Source: Jacaranda mimosifolia
Taxonomy: Eukaryota; Streptophyta; Magnoliopsida; Lamiales; Bignoniaceae
DNA: 64,000 bases
Assembly: GCA_018894105.1 (NCBI GenBank)
Contig: CM032121.1
Location: 6,056,507 to 6,120,506, forward strand
Direction of reading: 5' to 3'
Of this stretch, positions 10,304 through 22,250 are shown one piece after another. The position numbers and the translations under genes were made by a program. The notes beneath the pieces are model-generated. The model was not told the DNA's origin. It ran no database searches and saw only the letters and a program-made list of their open reading frames with translations. Numbering within the stretch: position 1 is the first letter of the stretch; every line of letters begins with the position of its first letter.

Positions 10304-11099
10304 ATGAAGATGGCTTTAGGCTTCTTTTCAGCCATTCTTATTGTGTCTTTGGCAACGTTTGCATATGCATCAGATCCCAGCCCTCTGCAAGATTTCTGTG
10401 TTGCTGTTAATGATTCCATGGCCGCTGGTAATTAACTGCATGAACTACTGCATGCTTATTTTTCTGATTATGTAAATTCTTTGCATTACTGTGGATCATT
10501 AAATAATGTTGGCATCTATTTTTACATATGTAGTTTTCGTGAATGGGAAGATATGCAAGAACCCAAACATGGTTGTTGCCGAGGATTTCTTTTTCCCAGG
10601 TCTAAATAAACCTGGAAACACATCAAATCCAGTGGGATCAAAGGTTACTCCTGTTAACGTCAATCAGCTCCCAGGGCTCAATACTCTTGGCATTTCTTTA
10701 GTCCGTATTGACTACGCGCCCTACGGTCTCAACCCACCCCACACACACCCGCGTGCCACTGAGATTCTTGTTGTCATAAAAGGCACTCTGTACGTTGGGT
10801 TCGTGACTTCCAATCCAGCAAATCCAAGCCAGAAAAACAAGCTGTTTACCAAGTACCTATACCCAGGAGACGTTTTTGTCTTCCCAGAGGGCTTGATACA
10901 TTTTCAGTTTAACGTCGGACATGAGAATGCTGTTGTGTTTGCTGGTCTAAGCAGCCAGAATCCAGGAGTCATAACTATTGCTAATGCAGTTTTCGGGTCA
11001 GATCCGCCAATTAATCCAGATGTTTTGACCAAGGCTTTCCAAGTTGAGAAGAATGTGATTGACTACCTTCAAGCACAATTTTGGTGGGACAACAATTAA
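10304..11099 (+). CDS. G2: germin-like protein, type B, intact
   Basis: Two exons, 10304-10427 and 10534-11099, with a GT-AG phase-1 intron, coding 229 residues, the usual GLP length. There is a signal peptide of about 22 residues ([16 protein letters not shown], then ATFAYA). C32 and C49 form the expected disulfide pair (QDFC...GKIC). An N-glycosylation sequon lies at N70-T-S. The cupin metal site is H111, H113 and E118 ([14 protein letters not shown]) with H164 in the second box ([14 protein letters not shown]). The family forms Mn-binding apoplastic hexamers. Members show superoxide dismutase or oxalate oxidase activity or neither, and this cannot be decided here. The predicted protein is identical to G4. 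Its promoter is cut at -167 by the Athila-like fragment. It faces G3 tail-to-tail. Confidence 0.96.
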
Positions 11100-13818
11100 A
11101 TATAATTTAAGCTGATATGAATAAGGTTTCTAAATTAAGATGTTCTGTTGGCATTGAGAAACAACAAAGCTTTACCATTTGAGAACAGTATGTACCATTG
11201 AATAAGCTTCTTATCCTTAATTTCCTCTCCAGGTGATTTTTCACTTGCAACTGGTTTGGAGTCAGTTTATTATACTTCCAGAATAATAATGTAATACAGT
11301 GTTAAGTTTCTGAGTTTATTTCCTTTATTACATATCTGCTTTCTGCAATTCTGACATTCATCAATCTATCAAGCAACAGAATGGTAGATATATAAACAAA
11401 CAGAACAGTAGACATAACAGAATCAAGTTATTTGTCAAGTATATATAATGCAGAATATGCATATAAAATAAGTTGTACTACACTATTTCAACTTCAAGAT
11501 TAAGATTATTTTGAGGTAAGTAAGTAGAATTATTTAAAGGTAAATAGAGAAAGTGCAGGAAAGAAAAAGTACTTTAGTTCTATGTATATTATAGGGAGTT
11601 GATATTTGCACTTAAAAAAAAAAAAAAAAAATCTACTTTGTAATGTCCTTTTTTATGAGTGAGGTTGCTATGTGTAGTCCACATGTTGACATTTATTACT
11701 CCCTTGATGTCACGAAGGATGTCGCATTTGACTTTTTGTAGGAATTAAGAAAAATTAAGCGTTGGTTTGGATATGTTCTCATTTTCAGTTTTCAGCATTT
11801 TCAAAAGTTGGAAGTTAATTATAGTTCTGAAAATGGAGATAAAATTATATTTAGATATTTTGTCTGAAATAATTATAAAGGTTGGATTATATATATATAT
11901 GTATGTATTATTTTTAAAAAATTTATATTTTTTAAAAATATATGCATATTTTATTAATTTTAAAATGATAGTTGATACATTATGTCAAATCGAATTTGAA
12001 TTTGATTGATATAATAATAGAATAATAGAACAGTTTTAGAAGAATTTTAAAATGAAAATAAAAAAATATTTTTATGTGAAAATAGCTAGAAGTTGATAAG
12101 TTTTTTTTTTTTAAATAGTAAAAAAGTTAAAAAAGGCGTTCGGAAATGAAACCGGAAAGCACCATTCTATTATTGAAATGACAAATATCAATATATAAAA
12201 TTTTGTTTCATATCGCACTTTACATCCATCTGAGACATTATGCACGTTATGATTAATGTGAGTAAAATATTATAATAACATATATATATATATATATATA
12301 TTAGCTTTTAATTTAAACACACATATGATAGTTTATGTTAATTACAATGGAGCATTAACATCACGATATCATTTTTTATTAAGAAATGGAGTTAAATTCA
12401 TTGGCAATTTTAGTTTATGGAATAAAAAATGCATGGCATGAAAGCTCAAAAAATATTGAAGTTTATATATAAGAGATAGTTGAATGAATATAATATATAT
12501 ATTACCTTTGTAAAGTGGAACAAATATTTTGGACAAATTAAAATAAAAGCCCTGACATGTTTTATCACACACAAGTATTTTATATGTTCTATAAATTGAT
12601 GAAAGAATTATAAGGTGCAACAGGAGTTGTTAGTTTATTTTTTAGGGTTAATTACCCACACCCCTTGATGTTTGATCTAATTACTTAAAAACCCACAAAT
12701 TTGAAAAAATTTAAAAAATCTTCCTAATATTTTGCTCCGTCTTACATTTTTTAAAATTCGTTAGTTTCCATTACAAAAATGTTGACGTCAACCAAAATTG
12801 ATGTCAACATTTTTCATGAAAATCCAGAAAAGCCATTTGATGACTATTCTAGTTATTTTTTAGACAAAAATATCCTTGTACCTATTTGTAATATTTTTCA
12901 TACTATAGGGTGCAACTTTAATATTGTTTAAATTATTCATAATAAATTTAAACACATTTTATAAACTTTCAAATATATTTTAAATATATTTTGTTATTTT
13001 AATAATATTTAAATTCAAGTTGAATTAAAAATATTATAATTAAGTTTAATTGAACTTATTCATTAATTAAAAAAATATTAAATCCATCTCCTAAGTGAAA
13101 AAAATTGTTTATAAATTTAGATTACATAATGATCTATAATTAAATCTAATTAAATAATTAAGCTTAAATTAAGTACTTAATAATCTTTAAATTCAAGTTG
13201 AATTAAGAATAATTTAACTAAATTTAACATAACTTATTTATTAATTAAAATAAAAGAAATAAAAATTGAAAAATAAAAATTAAACCCATCTCCTAAATAA
13301 AATAATTTTTATAATTTTAGATTACATGATATTCAATAATATTAAAATATAGTGCTATACGTGCCTTTACTATGTGGAAATTTAATTTCTATTAATTGTT
13401 TAGTAGAGGATGGATTTTATTTTATCACTTTTAATAGCAAATGAGAAGGACACAATAGTTTATATATTGATTTATAACAGTGAAGAGCTTATACTAGTAA
13501 AATACACGGACTCAGATTTTTAGTCAAATTGTGATGCTGAACAGATCAAATTGAAAGTATCTTTTTCCAACGAGTAATTTTTTCTTGCAAAAATGTCACG
13601 ATCATATCCAGTTTAATGAGAAATAATTTGTATCAAAAGCTAGATAGACTTACTTGAGATAAGTAGTTCAATAGATTATTCATTCATATGGAGAAACAAA
13701 AAAAATTTCAATCTGCCACTCAGCACACAACCACAATACTGAGGATTATTTTTAACTTTTCCTGTTATCTAACAGGACGAATACCAATCAAACACAATTC
13801 ATCTAGCTATTTGCTTTT
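11100..13818. other. G2-G3 intergenic region, no gene
   Basis: AT-rich tail-to-tail spacer, almost identical to 19535-22250 between G4 and G5. It contains poly(A) (about 11612), (TA)n (about 12282-12301), a palindromic stretch AATGTTGACGTCAA/TTGATGTCAACATT at 12777-12813, and the indel block listed separately. Short ORFs here (for example 11767-12009 and 12369-12620) are AT-rich with no recognisable product. Confidence 0.75.
12646..13480. repeat. Indel block of about 0.85 kb (probable inserted element)
   Basis: Begins near GGGTTAATTACCCACACCCC and ends near 13480. The flanks (GTTAGTTTATTTTTTA on the left, TTAGTCAAATTGTG on the right) are nearly contiguous in the G6-G7 spacer (51200-51260) and downstream of G8 (59580-59625). 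The same block is present at about 21078-21915. No coding potential; termini not resolved. Confidence 0.6.
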
Positions 13819-14653
13819 CTAGTTGTTATCCCACCAGAACTGTCCTTGAAGATATTTGATCACATTCTTGTCAACCTTGAAAGCTTTGGTCAGAACATCA
13901 GAAGAAATAGGAGGTTTGGAACCGAAGACTGCATTTGCAATTGTAATAACTCCTGGATTTTGGCTGCTTAGACCAGCAAATGCCACCGCGTTGGTCTTTC
14001 CAGTATTGAATTGGAAATGAATGAGGCCTTCGGGGAACACAAACACATCTCCTGGATATAATGTTTTTGTGAAGAGCTTGTTCTTCTGGTTTGGATTTGC
14101 CGGATTGGAAGTCACGAAGCCAACGTACAGAGTGCCTTCTACGACAACAAGAATCTCAGTTGCACGAGGGTGTGTGTGAGGAGGGTTGAGGCCATATGGG
14201 GCGTAGTCGATGCGAACTAAAGAAATTCCAAGAGTATTGAGCCCTGGTAGCTGGTTGACATTAACAGGAGTAACCTTTGATCCAAGTGGATTTGATGTAT
14301 TTCCAGGCTTGTTAAGACCAGAAAAGAAGAAATCATCTGCTGTGACTGTTTTAGGGTCCTTGCAAATCTTTCCATTCACAAATACTGCAAGTTATAATAG
14401 AGACAGGAAGCAATTAATTAACAAATAGGTCAAAAATTAAATGAACATAAAGGGAATGTCGCTAGCTAGCTAGTGCATGTAAATTACTACAAATGTCATG
14501 AAAAGAAAAAAGATATATAGTACTGAAATTACCAGAAGCATCAGAGTCATTAACTGCAACACAGAAGTCCTGAAGAGGGCTGGGATCAGATGCATAAACT
14601 AATGAAGCAGCCAATGCCACAACTGCAATGGTTATGAGGATGCGAATAGCCAT
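13819..14653 (-). CDS. G3: germin-like protein, type C, intact
   Basis: Exon 1 is 14653-14533 (121 nt) and exon 2 is 14384-13819 (566 nt), with a phase-1 intron, giving 228 residues. The signal peptide is [18 protein letters not shown], then VYA. C31 and C48 pair. Metal ligands are H110, H112, E117 and H163; the sequon is N69-T-S. The ATG chosen gives the same signal-peptide start as G8; the upstream in-frame codon is TTG. The first third of exon 2 ([19 protein letters not shown]) is like type B, while the C-terminal half is like G5/G6, which suggests past gene conversion. A TATATATA run lies at 14737-14744. A 2150-bp solo LTR sits 295 bp upstream and separates the gene from its conserved W-box block. 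Confidence 0.96.
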
Positions 14654-14948
14654 CTTAAGCAAATGTACTGATTTTGCTTAGAGCTTAATTTGTTGTTTGC
14701 TTTGGTGGGATATAAAGCTTGGAAACTGAGCACACATATATATAGGGAAATCTGTTTGAAGAAATCAAATATTTGTGTTTGAGATAACAGTTAATTAATA
14801 GTTTGAATTTGTCCTCTCTTTTCCTTTGTCATGTGCATATAAAATTCTTGCCAAGTCCTAGAAGATTTGCAATTTCATATCCTATAGAGGACGAAGATAC
14901 ATGATTTAGCATATAATGCATTTTTAATTCCTCTCTTCTTAGAGAAGT

Positions 14949-17098
14949 TGTAACGACCCCGAAATTTTATATATTTATTAAATTATTATTATTTATTTTA
15001 TCAGTTAATTTTAGTTATTCGATTAGAATTTTGAATTATTTAATCGTGAAAAAAAAATTATATAAGATTCAATTGATATTTTTACAAGATTTTTGAGATC
15101 GAAAATGCATTTTATCTATTTTGGGAACTAAATTGAGAGATTCTAAATTATTATAAAAAAAAATAAAAAATGATGATAAATCAGCCGGCCATGCTTGCTC
15201 CATACTTGTGTCAAGTCTAAATTAATGCTAGTTTGACTTCCAATTTCCTTTCTTCCTTTTTCTTCATTTTTGCTTCATTTTCTTCCCATTTTTCTTTCTT
15301 CATCCGCTAGCTTTCTTCTTATGAGTTAGGATGATAAGTGATTTAATTATGGACTTTAGGTTGTGTTATTATATGATTATGTATTATATATATGTATAGG
15401 AATTTTTAGATTTTGATGGCATATTAATAATTTTGGAGATAATTGTTAGATTAAGCATGAAATATTATGTAGTTGGAGGTTGAATTGAGTTATAAGATTT
15501 TGTAAGATTTAAATTGTGACATTTTGTGGGTTTGAGCTAATTATAGATTATTTATGAATAGGAATTTAAGATTTTAATTCTTAAATTGTTAATAGTTGAT
15601 AAGATTAAGTTAGTTTGATTGATTTATATAAATTTGGACTTAAATAAGATTTATTTGGTAATTTTGGGAAATATTAAGTTTCGATAACCAATAAGGTTAG
15701 TAGAATCGATCAAACTTTAATTATGAATTATTTTGTGAATTAGGGGATGGAGATTTGGCCGTTGACGAGCAGTAGTTGTATATCTGACTGACTGAGTATA
15801 TTACACCAAGGTGAGGATCTATCCCTCTTGGTACTTGTTATACCTATGAGGTTCTGCCAATTTGGCACCCTATTGAGCTATTTGTTATTGAAATTAACCC
15901 CTATGTGGGTTTACTGTTTCTATACGTTACTCAGAACCGTGTTTGGTTTCTGTTTATTATTTGATTCTGTTCTGAATATCCTGTGAGGGTTATATCTGTT
16001 TCTGTTTGTTCTGGCGCCCAGAATTTTGTCTGTTGTCTGTTCTGCTCTGCTGTGTATCTGTTGCCTTGTCGGCATTTCTGTTATCTGATCTGTATTTTGG
16101 CCATGCTGGCATATCTGTATCTGTTACTGTTATCTGTTGCTTGATTGGCATTGTTTCTGTCTGCTTTGATCTGTTCTGTCTGAAACCGGCAATGTGCTAG
16201 GGACTTTCCCCTGGGCATCTGCATAAGCGGTTAATTCTGTTATTGTACGGTGATTATGAGGCCAAGGGCCGATCCGCGCGATTTGTTTGGTTATGTGAGG
16301 CATGCAAGGGACTTTCCCCTTGGTGTCAACAATACGCTAGGGACTTCCCCTGGGTATCGATGGTGTGCTAGGGACTTTCCCCTAGGCATCGGCGGTGACC
16401 TATACAGCTCGTATGGGCATCTGCCATATACTAAGTTGTTACGCTTAGGTGATATGTTTGTCTGGTATAAGGTGTATCGGCAATGCATATCTTAGACTAT
16501 CCTTTGAGTGCATATGCTTTGGGTTTGATCTGTCTGATTGTTTCTGTTTGTCTGACATCTGATCTTGGAGCAATAAGGCATGAGAGTTTCCTGTTTGCTT
16601 ATCGGTACTATTTGTTTCTGTATTTGTTTGATCTGTTCGTTTGTATTATGATTTGTCGAGTCGAATCATCCTCGATAAATCCCTTCTATATTCCTCAGTA
16701 AGTCTTTGGACTTACCTCCCTGTACTTTATGATATCAAACAGGGAAGAGATGGTTCGAGATTGAGCTGGGAAGAAATGTATTTGGTTTCCTTTTGAAGAT
16801 TGTACAGAATATAAGTTATGATGTATTATATTCGGAATGAAACCTTAGAAATTTTGTGATATGTATGATTGTAATTATAAGGCTTTAATGTGTTATGCAG
16901 TAAGATATTAATATTATGAAGTTTAGTAGGTGTTTATTTTGAAAATTTTGGTTTAGAACTGATTGATGAGATTGAATGTCATTTTAGAATATGTGTGAAA
17001 TAAACTTATGGGCCTTTTGTTCGGTTGCAACTCTGATATTTAAGATTGAATCTGTGTGGTGCCTTGAGTGAGGTGTCATCCTGAGAAGGGGTGCTACA
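14949..17098. mobile_element. Tekay/Del-like solo LTR in G3 promoter (2150 bp)
   Basis: Starts TGTAACGACCCCGAA and ends GGGGTGCTACA, with perfect 5-bp duplications GAAGT at 14944-14948 and 17099-17103. The inverted paralogue upstream of G8 (58104-58130) has the uninterrupted site. There is no protease, RT or integrase, so it is a solo LTR, related to the one at 53378-56235. Internally it carries several spaced copies of GCTAGGGACTTTCCCCT (about 16196-16390). The start motif and large LTR size fit the Tekay/Del chromoviruses; that lineage call is from the termini only. Confidence 0.85.
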
Positions 17099-17103
17099 GA
17101 AGT

Positions 17104-17109
17104 GGTCAA
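17104..17109 (-). promoter_or_regulatory. W-box core displaced from G3 by the solo LTR
   Basis: TTGACC on the minus strand, in the block conserved upstream of types A and C. In the other genes it lies about 300 bp before the ATG. Here the LTR insertion puts it about 2.45 kb away. The motif starts one base after the right target-site duplication. Confidence 0.45.
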
Positions 17110-18568
17110 TTCTCTTTTGTTGCTCTTATAGCTTTTTTCATCAACTTCTTTGATAATGATTAAATTACTTTTCGGGAAAATAAAAGTTTAGTTATTTACC
17201 CCATGTGTCAAGACCAACCCCTTTTGAACAACTAAGTACACTGTTTAATTTTCTTTTGTGTGGGTTGCATCAGAGTATTTGCCCTGGACAAATTAATGAT
17301 ATCTAGAACATATCCATCAATTCACCACCTAAAAATTGACATTTTTATCCCGTAGAAATGGTCAAAAATTAGTTTCTGGAATATTTACTAGCGTGTTCCG
17401 ATTATAAAATTCTTTCATCAATACAGCGGAGTGCAAGAACAGCAGCAGCAGCTAAAACAGTTCTTTAAGAAACTGCTGCAGTGAAACGAAGCTGGTTAAA
17501 TAACATAAGACTTATCTGCAACAAAATTGAAGATTTTAGGAAGACTTGTTCAACTGCGGTCTTGAGTAATCATATGAATATATATTTGCACGTTTCAACA
17601 TACAGTATTGTGGACAAATATCCAAGTTGACGGTGAAGTTGTCAATCCATTTTGGTGATAAGTTGAGAGTAGCTTAAATTTTAATAAAGTAAGCGAGAGA
17701 TAAAGGGGATATAAGCTATGTCTGTAGACTTTCATTGTTTTTCCTTGCACGTTATTAGACTTTCCAAGGGCGGACTTGTGTTAATTTAGTATTTCTCATG
17801 AAGTCACATACATGTTCAACAAGTAAATGAAACTGCAGTTGTCGGAACAAGGATTGTTACTCTTATTTATGTTATGTTCTAAGTTATCAAAAAATTAAAG
17901 TATATGCTGTTAGGGTGCGCATCTTATTTTTGTATCTGATCATTTTTATATCAATATTCTTGCAAGGCATCTATGCTTTCACCAAATGAAAACGTTAGAT
18001 TAACAGCTTTCCAGAAAATGTTGAAATTGATCAAGTGGGCTTTTCCCACTTTAACAAAAGCCCTCTACGATTGATTTTTCTGCGAAAAGAAAGTAATATA
18101 TTTCTGACATATCAGGTTAAATGTTTACATTTTCAAATTAAACAGTCATTCAACCATTTATTTTTGCTGAAATTATATCATTCTTAATGGAACCAAATCT
18201 TTTAACTTCCATCAAATGTAATACTTGTTCATGTATCATTACTATGTAGATTGGTAATAAAAATATGTAGATCAATTCAAAACAGTTACCACGAAAGACA
18301 GCGAAGGGACAATTAGTACGTACAGCCGGCTAAAGAGTTCTTGCGACAGAAACCTCTAGATGCTGATATTGGGCAGGTTAACCAAAACATTAAACTAAGC
18401 TTGAAATGATGAATAGAGTTAGCAAATGATTGAAATACGACTATTTAATTACTAAGAAAAAAGGACCATTTCAACTAGGCAATCATATTGTGGTACGTCT
18501 ACAAGTAAAAGAATTAGTCCGGTATGCGGTGTTAGTTGTGGAAGTAATCTTCACTTATCTGATACTCC
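17110..18568. other. Head-to-head spacer between G3 and G4
   Basis: Non-coding. Paralogous, inverted, to 56430-58110 between G7 and G8. No gene is seen. Near 17387-17400 it provides the empty site for the mitochondrial insertion at 57628-57957. The spacer serves as promoter space for both type C and type B genes. Confidence 0.75.
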
Positions 18569-18664
18569 ATAAAATATTACCCAAGTGTTGATAGACTTTC
18601 CAAGTCTTCATAAAATAATTAATATTGTAAAACAAAGGAGATGACTCTTTCGCATTGTGTAATC

Positions 18665-18672
18665 TATAAATA
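18665..18672 (+). promoter_or_regulatory. TATA box of G4
   Basis: TATAAATA, 67 bp before the probable initiation codon region's end at 18739, in the same position as in G2 (10230-10237) and, inverted, G7 (56323-56330). Confidence 0.65.
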
Positions 18673-18738
18673 GGCACCATTTTTATGCTTGGTTGATCCA
18701 CTCAGTCCCAAGAAACAAGCAGTCCCATATCAGCTAAA

Positions 18739-19534
18739 ATGAAGATGGCTTTAGGCTTCTTTTCAGCCATTCTTATTGTGTCTTTGGCAACGTTTGCATA
18801 TGCATCAGATCCCAGCCCTCTGCAAGATTTCTGTGTTGCTGTTAATGATTCCATGGCCGCTGGTAATTAACTGCATGAACTACTGCATGCTTATTTTTCT
18901 GATTATGTAAATTCTTTGCATTACTGTGGATCATTAAATAATGTTGGCATCTATTTTTACATATGTAGTTTTCGTGAATGGGAAGATATGCAAGAACCCA
19001 AACATGGTTGTTGCCGAGGATTTCTTTTTCCCAGGTCTAAATAAACCTGGAAACACATCAAATCCAGTGGGATCAAAGGTTACTCCTGTTAACGTCAATC
19101 AGCTCCCAGGGCTCAATACTCTTGGCATTTCTTTAGTCCGTATTGACTACGCGCCCTACGGTCTCAACCCACCCCACACACACCCGCGTGCCACTGAGAT
19201 TCTTGTTGTCATAAAAGGCACTCTGTACGTTGGGTTCGTGACTTCCAATCCAGCAAATCCAAGCCAGAAAAACAAGCTGTTTACCAAGTACCTATACCCA
19301 GGAGACGTTTTTGTCTTCCCAGAGGGCTTGATACATTTTCAGTTTAACGTCGGACATGAGAATGCTGTTGTGTTTGCTGGTCTAAGCAGCCAGAATCCAG
19401 GAGTCATAACTATTGCTAATGCAGTTTTCGGGTCAGATCCGCCAATTAATCCAGATGTTTTGACCAAGGCTTTCCAAGTTGAGAAGAATGTGATTGACTA
19501 CCTTCAAGCACAATTTTGGTGGGACAACAATTAA
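18739..19534 (+). CDS. G4: germin-like protein, type B, intact
   Basis: Exons 18739-18862 and 18969-19534, phase-1 GT-AG intron, 229 residues. The predicted protein is identical to G2, including signal peptide, C32/C49 pair, sequon N70 and metal ligands H111, H113, E118 and H164. Unlike G2 it keeps its native upstream region, shared head-to-head with G3. Tail-to-tail with G5. Secreted GLP; enzymatic activity not predictable from sequence. Distinctive residues relative to types A and C are VGSK for [12 protein letters not shown] for EILVVVEG, and a C-terminal [14 protein letters not shown]. Confidence 0.96.
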
Positions 19535-22250
19535 ATATAATTTAAGCTGATATGAATAAGGTTTCTAAATTAAGATGTTCTGTTGGCATTGAGAAACAAC
19601 AAAGCTTTACCATTTGAGAACAGTATGTACCATTGAATAAGCTTCTTATCCTTAATTTCCTCTCCAGGTGATTTTTCACTTGCAACTGGTTTGGAGTCAG
19701 TTTATTATACTTCCAGAATAATAATGTAATACAGTGTTAAGTTTCTGAGTTTATTTCCTTTATTACATATCTGCTTTCTGCAATTCTGACATTCATCAAT
19801 CTATCAAGCAACAGAATGGTAGATATATAAACAAACAGAACAGTAGACATAACAGAATCAAGTTATTTGTCAAGTATATATAATGCAGAATATGCATATA
19901 AAATAAGTTGTACTACACTATTTCAACTTCAAGATTAAGATTATTTTGAGGTAAGTAAGTAGAATTATTTAAAGGTAAATAGAGAAAGTGCAGGAAAGAA
20001 AAAGTACTTTAGTTCTATGTATATTATAGGGAGTTGATATTTGCACTTAAAAAAAAAAAAAAAAAAATCTACTTTGTAATGTCCTTTTTTATGAGTGAGG
20101 TTGCTATGTGTAGTCCACATGTTGACATTTATTACTCCCTTGATGTCACGAAGGATGTCGCATTTGACTTTTTGTAGGAATTAAGAAAAATTAAGCGTTG
20201 GTTTGGATATGTTCTCATTTTCAGTTTTCAGCATTTTCAAAAGTTGGAAGTTAATTATAGTTCTGAAAATGGAGATAAAATTATATTTAGATATTTTGTC
20301 TGAAATAATTATAAAGGTTGGATTATATATATATATGTATGTATTATTTTTAAAAAATTTATATTTTTTAAAAATATATGCATATTTTATTAATTTTAAA
20401 ATGATAGTTGATACATTATGTCAAATCGAATTTGAATTTGATTGATATAATAATAGAATAATAGAACAGTTTTAGAAGAATTTTAAAATGAAAATAAAAA
20501 AATATTTTTATGTGAAAATAGCTAGAAGTTGATAAGTTTTTTTTTTTTAAATAGTAAAAAAGTTAAAAAAGGCGTTCGGAAATGAAACCGGAAAGCACCA
20601 TTCTATTATTGAAATGACAAATATCAATATATAAAATTTTGTTTCATATCGCACTTTACATCCATCTGAGACATTATGCACGTTATGATTAATGTGAGTA
20701 AAATATTATAATAACATATATATATATATATATTAGCTTTTAATTTAAACACACATATGATAGTTTATGTTAATTACAATGGAGCATTAACATCACGATA
20801 TCATTTTTTATTAAGAAATGGAGTTAAATTCATTGGCAATTTTAGTTTATGGAATAAAAAATGCATGGCATGAAAGCTCAAAAAATATTGAAGTTTATAT
20901 ATAAGAGATAGTTGAATGAATATAATATATATATTACCTTTGTAAAGTGGAACAAATATTTTGGACAAATTAAAATAAAAGCCCTGACATGTTTTATCAC
21001 ACACAAGTATTTTATATGTTCTATAAATTGATGAAAGAATTATAAGGTGCAACAGGAGTTGTTAGTTTATTTTTTAGGGTTAATTACCCACACCCCTTGA
21101 TGTTTGATCTAATTACTTAAAAACCCACAAATTTGAAAAAATTTAAAAAATCTTCCTAATATTTTGCTCCGTCTTACATTTTTTAAAATTCGTTAGTTTC
21201 CATTACAAAAATGTTGACGTCAACCAAAATTGATGTCAACATTTTTCATGAAAATCCAGAAAAGCCATTTGATGACTATTCTAGTTATTTTTTAGACAAA
21301 AATATCCTTGTACCTATTTGTAATATTTTTCATACTATAGGGTGCAACTTTAATATTGTTTAAATTATTCATAATAAATTTAAACACATTTTATAAACTT
21401 TCAAATATATTTTAAATATATTTTGTTATTTTAATCATATTTAAATTCAAGTTGAATTAAAAATATTATAATTAAGTTTAATTGAACTTATTCATTAATT
21501 AAAAAAATATTAAATCCATCTCCTAAGTGAAAAAAATTGTTTATAAATTTAGATTACATATTGATCTATAATTAAATCTAATTAAATAATTAAGCTTAAA
21601 TTAAGTACTTAATAATCTTTAAATTCAAGTTGAATTAAGAATAATTTAACTAAATTTAACATAACTTATTTATTAATTAAAATAAAAGAAATAAAAATTG
21701 AAAAATAAAAATTAAACCCATCTCCTAAATAAAATAATTTTTATAATTTTAGATTACATGATATTCAATAATATTAAAATATAGTGCTATACGTGCCTTT
21801 ACTATGTGGAAATTTAATTTCTATTAATTGTTTAGTAGAGGATGGATTTTATTTTATCACTTTTAATAGCAAATGAGAAGGACACAATAGTTTATATATT
21901 GATTTATAACAGTGAAGAGCTTATACTAGTAAAATACACGGACTCAGATTTTTAGTCAAATTGTGATGCTGAACAGATCAAATTGAAAGTGTCTTTTTCC
22001 AACAAGTAATTTTTTCTTGCAAAAATGTCACGATCATATCGAGTTTAATGAGAAATAATTTGTATCAAAAGCTAGATAAACTTACTTGAGATAAGTAGTT
22101 CAATAGATTATTCATTCATATGGAGAAACAAAAAAAATTTCAATCTGCCACTCAGCACACAACCACAATACTGAGGATTATTTTTAACTTTTCCTGTTAT
22201 CTAACAGGACGAATACCAATCAAACACAATTCATATAGCTATTTGCTTTT
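19535..22250. other. G4-G5 intergenic region, no gene
   Basis: Almost identical to 11100-13818, offset 8435 at the left and 8432 at the right because of poly(A) and (TA)n length changes. Single-base differences are few, e.g. near 21436 and 21561. Contains the same indel block at about 21078-21915. AT-rich short ORFs are not credible genes. Confidence 0.75.

Noticed and set aside
10304..11099. Oxalate oxidase (true germin) annotation
   Set aside because: The metal site is present in all germin-like proteins. Sequence alone does not show oxalate oxidase activity, so only germin-like protein is claimed.
11757..12148. Possible MITE starting GCGTTGGTTTGG
   Set aside because: The opposite end is not a convincing inverted copy and there is no empty site to prove insertion.
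11767..12620. Small AT-rich ORFs between G2 and G3 (also at 20203-21052)
   Set aside because: Conserved only because the whole block is duplicated; composition and lack of motifs argue against coding.
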